Source of the DNA: an uncultured Coriobacteriaceae bacterium
Lineage (GTDB): Bacteria > Actinomycetota > Coriobacteriia > Coriobacteriales > QAMH01
Reading direction: 5' to 3'
Assembly (NCBI GenBank): GCA_900544245.1
Contig: UQUH01000049.1
Coordinates: 1 to 11,810, forward strand
Length of the DNA: 11,810 nucleotides
This document shows, piece after piece, positions 7,556 to 11,810 of this stretch (the first letter of the stretch is position 1; the number at the start of each line of letters is the position of its first letter). A program made the position numbers and the translations under genes. Under the pieces are notes generated by a model. It had not been told where the DNA came from and made no database searches. It was given only the letters and a program-made list of their open reading frames with translations.

Positions 7556-9130
7556 ATGAGTCGCAAGATCGCCATATTCGACACCACGCTGCGCGACGGC
7601 GAGCAGTCTCCGGGCGCGAGCATGAACGCCCAGGAGAAGCTCGTCATCACGCGTCAGCTCCTACGCCTCAACGTTGATGTCATCGAGGCGGGCTTTCCCG
7701 TGTCGAGCCCTGGTGACTTCAAGTCCGTGCAGGATATCGCCATCCTTGCCGGTGACCAGTGTATCGTCGCCGGGCTCACGCGCGCCATCGAGCGTGATAT
7801 CGACGTGTGCGCCGAGGCGCTCGAGGTCGCAGCGCGCCCGCGCATCCACACGGGTATCGGCGTGTCACCCGAGCACCTCAAGTACAAGTTCAAGGGGATG
7901 ACCCTCGACGAGGCCATCGACCAGGGCGTTGCGGCAGTGCGCCATGCGCGCAAGTACGTTGACGACGTCGAGTTCTACGCCGAGGATGCCGGTCGCGCCC
8001 CTTACGAGGACCTCGCCCGGATGCTCGAAGCGGTCATCAGGGCCGGCGCGACGGTCGTGAACATCCCCGATACCACGGGCTTCAGCGTGCCGTGGGAGTT
8101 CGGTCAGCGCATCTGCTATCTCATGGAGCACGTTGCGGGCATCGAGGACGTCTGCGTCTCGGTGCATTGCCACAACGACCTGGGCATGGCGACGGCGCTT
8201 TCGCTCGCGGGCGTGATAAACGGCGCCACGCAGGTCGAGTGCACCATCAACGGCCTGGGCGAGCGAGCGGGCAACACCGCCATGGAGGAAGTCGTCATGG
8301 CGATCAAGATGCATGAGGACGAGCTCGATGCGCATACCGATATCAACACGGTCGAATTTGCGCATGCAAGTCGTCTCGTCTCGTCCATCACCGGTATCAA
8401 CGTGCAGCCCAACAAGGCAGTGGTCGGCGCGAACGCCTTCGCGCACAGTTCGGGCATACACCAGGATGGCGTCATCAAGAATCGCACCACCTACGAGATC
8501 ATCGCGCCCGAGGACGTGGGCGTTTCGGGAAGTCAGATAGTGCTCACCGCACGTAGCGGGCATGCCGCATTGCGCAAGCGTCTCGAGGACCTGGGCTACG
8601 CCGGCATTCCCGATGACAAGTTCGAGCAGGTTCATGCCGCCTTCCTCGAGCTGGCAGACAGCAAAAAGGAGATATACGATGATGACCTGCACTCGCTCAT
8701 GGGCGAGCAGGACCGCAACGAAAACGCCATCTACCGTCTCGATGCCGTCCAGATTTCCTGCGGCCAGCCGCTTGTCTCGACGGCTACGGTGACCATCACC
8801 GACGAGAACGGCGAAGTGCACGCCGCGTGCGAGATCGGATCGGGTCCCATCGATGCGATGTATTCGGCGATCAACAAGGTCGTGCAAGCTGAAAACGACC
8901 TCATGGAATACTCGGTCAACGCCGTGACGCGTGGCATTGACGCTCTTGGTGAGGTGACCGTGCGCATCATGGATCGCGATGGCACGATTTTCATCGGTCG
9001 TGGTAGCGATCGAGACATTACCGTGAGCTCGGGCAAGGCCTATGTCAACGCCCTCAACCGCATGATTGACCAGCATCGTCGCAACATGCAGCGTACCGAA
9101 AGCGGTTCCGACGCCCCCGCCCACATCTAG
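7556..9130 (+). CDS. leuA: 2-isopropylmalate synthase
   Basis: Condenses acetyl-CoA with 3-methyl-2-oxobutanoate to give 2-isopropylmalate, the first committed step of leucine synthesis, in the cytoplasm. The protein is 524 residues, matching the E. coli-type enzyme of about 523. The N-terminal TIM barrel shows FDTTLRDGEQSPG (8-20), with Arg13, Asp14 and Gln17 in the catalytic region. The metal-binding HCHND is at 204-208, followed by INGLGERAGN. A linker region (FAHSSGIHQDGV onward) leads to the C-terminal LeuA dimer domain, the site of leucine feedback in this family, from about residue 390. Homocitrate and citramalate synthases share the barrel, but the length, the GERAGNTAMEEVVMA stretch and the C-terminal domain fit LeuA best; citramalate synthase activity cannot be excluded from sequence alone. 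The ATG has a strong GGGAGG 5 nt upstream. No other leucine gene is in the window, so leuA stands alone here. Confidence 0.93.
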   Translation: MSRKIAIFDTTLRDGEQSPGASMNAQEKLVITRQLLRLNVDVIEAGFPVSSPGDFKSVQDIAILAGDQCIVAGLTRAIERDIDVCAEALEVAARPRIHTGIGVSPEHLKYKFKGMTLDEAIDQGVAAVRHARKYVDDVEFYAEDAGRAPYEDLARMLEAVIRAGATVVNIPDTTGFSVPWEFGQRICYLMEHVAGIEDVCVSVHCHNDLGMATALSLAGVINGATQVECTINGLGERAGNTAMEEVVMAIKMHEDELDAHTDINTVEFAHASRLVSSITGINVQPNKAVVGANAFAHSSGIHQDGVIKNRTTYEIIAPEDVGVSGSQIVLTARSGHAALRKRLEDLGYAGIPDDKFEQVHAAFLELADSKKEIYDDDLHSLMGEQDRNENAIYRLDAVQISCGQPLVSTATVTITDENGEVHAACEIGSGPIDAMYSAINKVVQAENDLMEYSVNAVTRGIDALGEVTVRIMDRDGTIFIGRGSDRDITVSSGKAYVNALNRMIDQHRRNMQRTESGSDAPAHI

Positions 9131-9134
9131 AGAT

Positions 9135-9169
9135 TGGGACAGTTTGGTCTGACCGATCTGTCCCATTTT
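9135..9169 (+). terminator. Possible leuA terminator hairpin
   Basis: TGGGACAG (9135-9142) pairs exactly with CTGTCCCA (9158-9165) and is followed by TTTT at 9166-9169, starting 4 nt after the leuA stop. An 8-bp stem, a 15-nt loop and a short T-run make a weak intrinsic terminator. The GGACAG/CTGTCC arms also resemble the hairpin before leuA, so it may be a member of a dispersed repeat family that was placed here. Confidence 0.45.
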
Positions 9170-9284
9170 GCCGCTCAAGAAAGTTCGCAAATCCGTTTAT
9201 AAGTGGAAAACCCGGCGTTTCCCCCTTGCAGGGGCACCTGCGTCTCCACATGCCCTGTTAACGCGTCCAAATGAGAAAAACCAT

Positions 9285-9310
9285 GTCTCACCAAACGGGT
9301 ATGGTGTGAC
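9285..9310. promoter_or_regulatory. Near-perfect inverted repeat upstream of dnaB
   Basis: GTCTCACCA at 9285-9293 and TGGTGTGAC at 9302-9310 are reverse complements except for one central T:T mismatch, with an 8-nt spacer. It lies about 40 bp before the dnaB ATG. It may be an operator or an mRNA leader hairpin. The rest of the 220-bp leuA-dnaB gap shows a TTTATAAG (9196-9203) that could be a -10 box without a visible -35. Confidence 0.3.
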
Positions 9311-9350
9311 CCCCGAGAGGACCACGAGACAGAAAGACGCGTGCGCACCT

Positions 9351-10745
9351 ATGCCAGAGCTTGCCTACACATCGAATGCCAGCAGCCCCGTCGAGCGCAT
9401 CATGCCGCAAGACATCGATGCGGAGAAGGCGGTGCTCGCCGCCATGCTTCTCGGCCAGGATACCGAGGTCGTCGAGGAAGCGCTCATGAAGCTCTCGGCC
9501 AAGGAGTTCTACCGCCCCGCGCATCGCAAGATCTTCGAGGCAATGGAGGAGCTCTACAACAAGAGCGCCCCCATCGACCAGCTTTCCCTGGCAGACCGCC
9601 TCAAAACACGTGGTGACCTCGATGCCGTGGGCGGCAAGCCCTATATCGTCGAGCTCGGCAACAACACCTACGCACTCGCCAACTGGGCCCACCATGCTGA
9701 CATCGTCAAACGCGCGGCAATGTTGCGTGACCTCATCGGCGCGTCCGTTCGCATCACCGCATTGGGTTACGACGCCCCCGATGATCTCGATGAAGTCGTC
9801 GAAACCTCCGAGAAGCTCCTCTTCGACGTCACCAACAAGCGCGTCGCCACCAACTTCAAGTCGATGGAGTCGCTCGTCGTCGAGACCTTCAACGAGCTCC
9901 AGGAACTCGCCAACACCAAGAGCCGCTACAACGGCGTGCGCACCGGCTTCAAGGATCTCGATGACCTCTTCGGTGGCTTGCGCGGTGGCGACCTGGTCAT
10001 CCTCGCCGCACGTCCGTCCGTCGGCAAGACCGCGCTCGCGCTCAACATCGCGAGCCGCGCCGCCCAGCTCGGCACCTCGGTCGCGTTCTTCTCGCTCGAG
10101 ATGTCGGCCACCCAGCTCGTCCAGCGCGTGCTCTCGACCGAGACGCGCATCAACTCCAAGAAGATGCAGACCGGTCAGATGAGCGCCCAGGACTGGGTCA
10201 CGCTCGTTAACGCGTCCGACACGCTGTCCAAGCTCCAATTGTGGGTGGATGACACCCCCAGTGCCTCGATTCTCGAAGTACGCGCCAAGGCACGCCGCCA
10301 ACTGCGCGGGGTCGAGCCGCAAAAGGGTCTCATCATCGTCGACTATCTGCAGCTCATGCAGCCGCAAAACACGCGCACCGAGTCGCGCCAGGTCGAAATC
10401 GCCGAGATTTCCCGTGGCCTCAAGATTCTCGCAAAGGAAATGGACATGCCCATCATCGCGCTCTCGCAGCTCTCCCGTGCGGTCGAGTCACGTCAGGGCA
10501 AGCGCCCCATTCTCTCCGACTTGCGCGAATCCGGTGCCATCGAGCAAGACGCCGATATCGTCATGTTCCTCGATCGCTCGCTATCAGAGAAAGAGGCCGA
10601 ACAGGAGGATCGTCCGGCGCTCAACACGGCAGACGTCATCGTCGCCAAGCATCGCAACGGCCCCACCGGCGTCGTGAGCCTGGCGTTCCAAAGCGAGTTC
10701 ACGCGCTTCGACAATCTCGCCCGTCACGAGGACAACAGATACTAG
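9351..10745 (+). CDS. dnaB: Replicative DNA helicase DnaB
   Basis: The hexameric 5'-3' helicase that unwinds DNA at the replication fork and binds primase. From the ATG at 9351 the protein is 464 residues, the usual length. The N-terminal helical domain opens with MPQDIDAEKAVLAAMLLG (18-35), the family signature. The RecA-like motor domain has Walker A ARPSVGKTAL (220-229), the H1a glutamate region FFSLEMS (246-252), Walker B LIIVDYLQL (327-335), SQLSRAVE (372-379) as motif H3, and KHRNGPTG (433-440) as motif H4. No intein is present: the Walker A and downstream motifs are uninterrupted. The frame stays open upstream to a TTG at 9168, but that part looks unrelated to DnaB. The chosen ATG lacks a strong ribosome-binding site, so the exact start is moderately certain. 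A gap of 100 bp separates it from purA, an order also known in Firmicutes. Confidence 0.96.
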   Translation: MPELAYTSNASSPVERIMPQDIDAEKAVLAAMLLGQDTEVVEEALMKLSAKEFYRPAHRKIFEAMEELYNKSAPIDQLSLADRLKTRGDLDAVGGKPYIVELGNNTYALANWAHHADIVKRAAMLRDLIGASVRITALGYDAPDDLDEVVETSEKLLFDVTNKRVATNFKSMESLVVETFNELQELANTKSRYNGVRTGFKDLDDLFGGLRGGDLVILAARPSVGKTALALNIASRAAQLGTSVAFFSLEMSATQLVQRVLSTETRINSKKMQTGQMSAQDWVTLVNASDTLSKLQLWVDDTPSASILEVRAKARRQLRGVEPQKGLIIVDYLQLMQPQNTRTESRQVEIAEISRGLKILAKEMDMPIIALSQLSRAVESRQGKRPILSDLRESGAIEQDADIVMFLDRSLSEKEAEQEDRPALNTADVIVAKHRNGPTGVVSLAFQSEFTRFDNLARHEDNRY

Positions 10746-10792
10746 AGCGACTTCGCATTCCCATTCGTGCCCGTATGGCCCCTCATATTCGA

Positions 10793-10798
10793 TACAAT
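10793..10798 (+). promoter_or_regulatory. Possible -10 box for purA
   Basis: TACAAT lies 47 bp before the purA ATG within a locally AT-richer stretch of the dnaB-purA gap. No good -35 hexamer is visible 16-18 bp upstream. A 12-bp perfect palindrome, TTCGCGCGCGAA (10804-10815), sits at the expected transcription start and could be an operator. No terminator for dnaB is evident in the gap. Confidence 0.35.
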
Positions 10799-10832
10799 GA
10801 TGTTTCGCGCGCGAACGCGCTGAGCCTCTCAT

Positions 10833-10839
10833 AAAGGAG
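10833..10839 (+). promoter_or_regulatory. Strong ribosome-binding site of purA
   Basis: AAAGGAG with a 6-nt spacer to the ATG at 10846 fixes the purA start. Confidence 0.8.
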
Positions 10840-10845
10840 AACCAC

Positions 10846-11810
<965 letters not shown>

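Noticed and set aside
7865..9190. A 441-codon frame antisense to leuA, and similar ones antisense to dnaB (9288-10367) and purA (10861-11793)
   Set aside because: All lie wholly opposite strong known genes, share no family motifs and have no convincing start signals.
9168..9350. A 61-residue N-terminal extension of DnaB from a TTG start
   Set aside because: It overlaps the hairpin after leuA, has no ribosome-binding site and no likeness to DnaB; the ATG at 9351 gives the normal length.

Overview
The window reads as ordinary chromosomal DNA from a GC-rich bacterium, with seven complete or nearly complete housekeeping genes, one membrane protein of unknown role, and several structured intergenic stretches. 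The gene content fits an anaerobic or gut Actinobacterium of the Coriobacteriia type: GC-rich codons, a fused acetyl-CoA carboxylase carboxyltransferase (AccD-AccA), an E. coli-type two-gene proton-translocating transhydrogenase, and dnaB next to purA, an order also seen in Firmicutes. The taxon is an inference from gene content and base composition only.

Layout. Positions 1-545 hold a perfect inverted repeat and fabZ, followed 34 bp later by a single gene (580-2907) that joins AccD and AccA and carries an extra N-terminal domain. Both act in fatty acid synthesis: the carboxyltransferase makes malonyl-CoA and FabZ dehydrates the growing 3-hydroxyacyl-ACP. Converging on them from the other strand is a three-helix membrane zinc-peptidase-like protein (DUF3810 type, 2904-4049). 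The stop codons of the two converging genes interlock in one CTAG. The intergenic stretch 4050-4325 contains a short motif (core CGATTGTGTGA) repeated five times at a 41-bp step, with the last two copies inverted about a common centre. I could not assign it to any known element.

Next, on the minus strand, come pntA (7309-5771) and pntB (5768-4326), two bases apart, encoding the membrane transhydrogenase that couples the proton gradient to NADPH formation. They diverge from leuA (7556-9130, 2-isopropylmalate synthase) across a 246-bp region with AT-rich promoter-like sequence, two operator-like palindromes and a perfect 14-bp hairpin directly before the leuA ribosome-binding site. After leuA come dnaB (9351-10745, replicative helicase) and purA (10846 to the window end, adenylosuccinate synthetase, truncated).

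The observations most worth a second look are the 41-bp phased and inverted motif array, the degenerate biotin-carboxylase-like N-terminal domain on the AccDA fusion, and a family of GACAG/CTGTC hairpins in three intergenic positions. I found no mobile gene, CRISPR array, phage gene, tRNA or rRNA.
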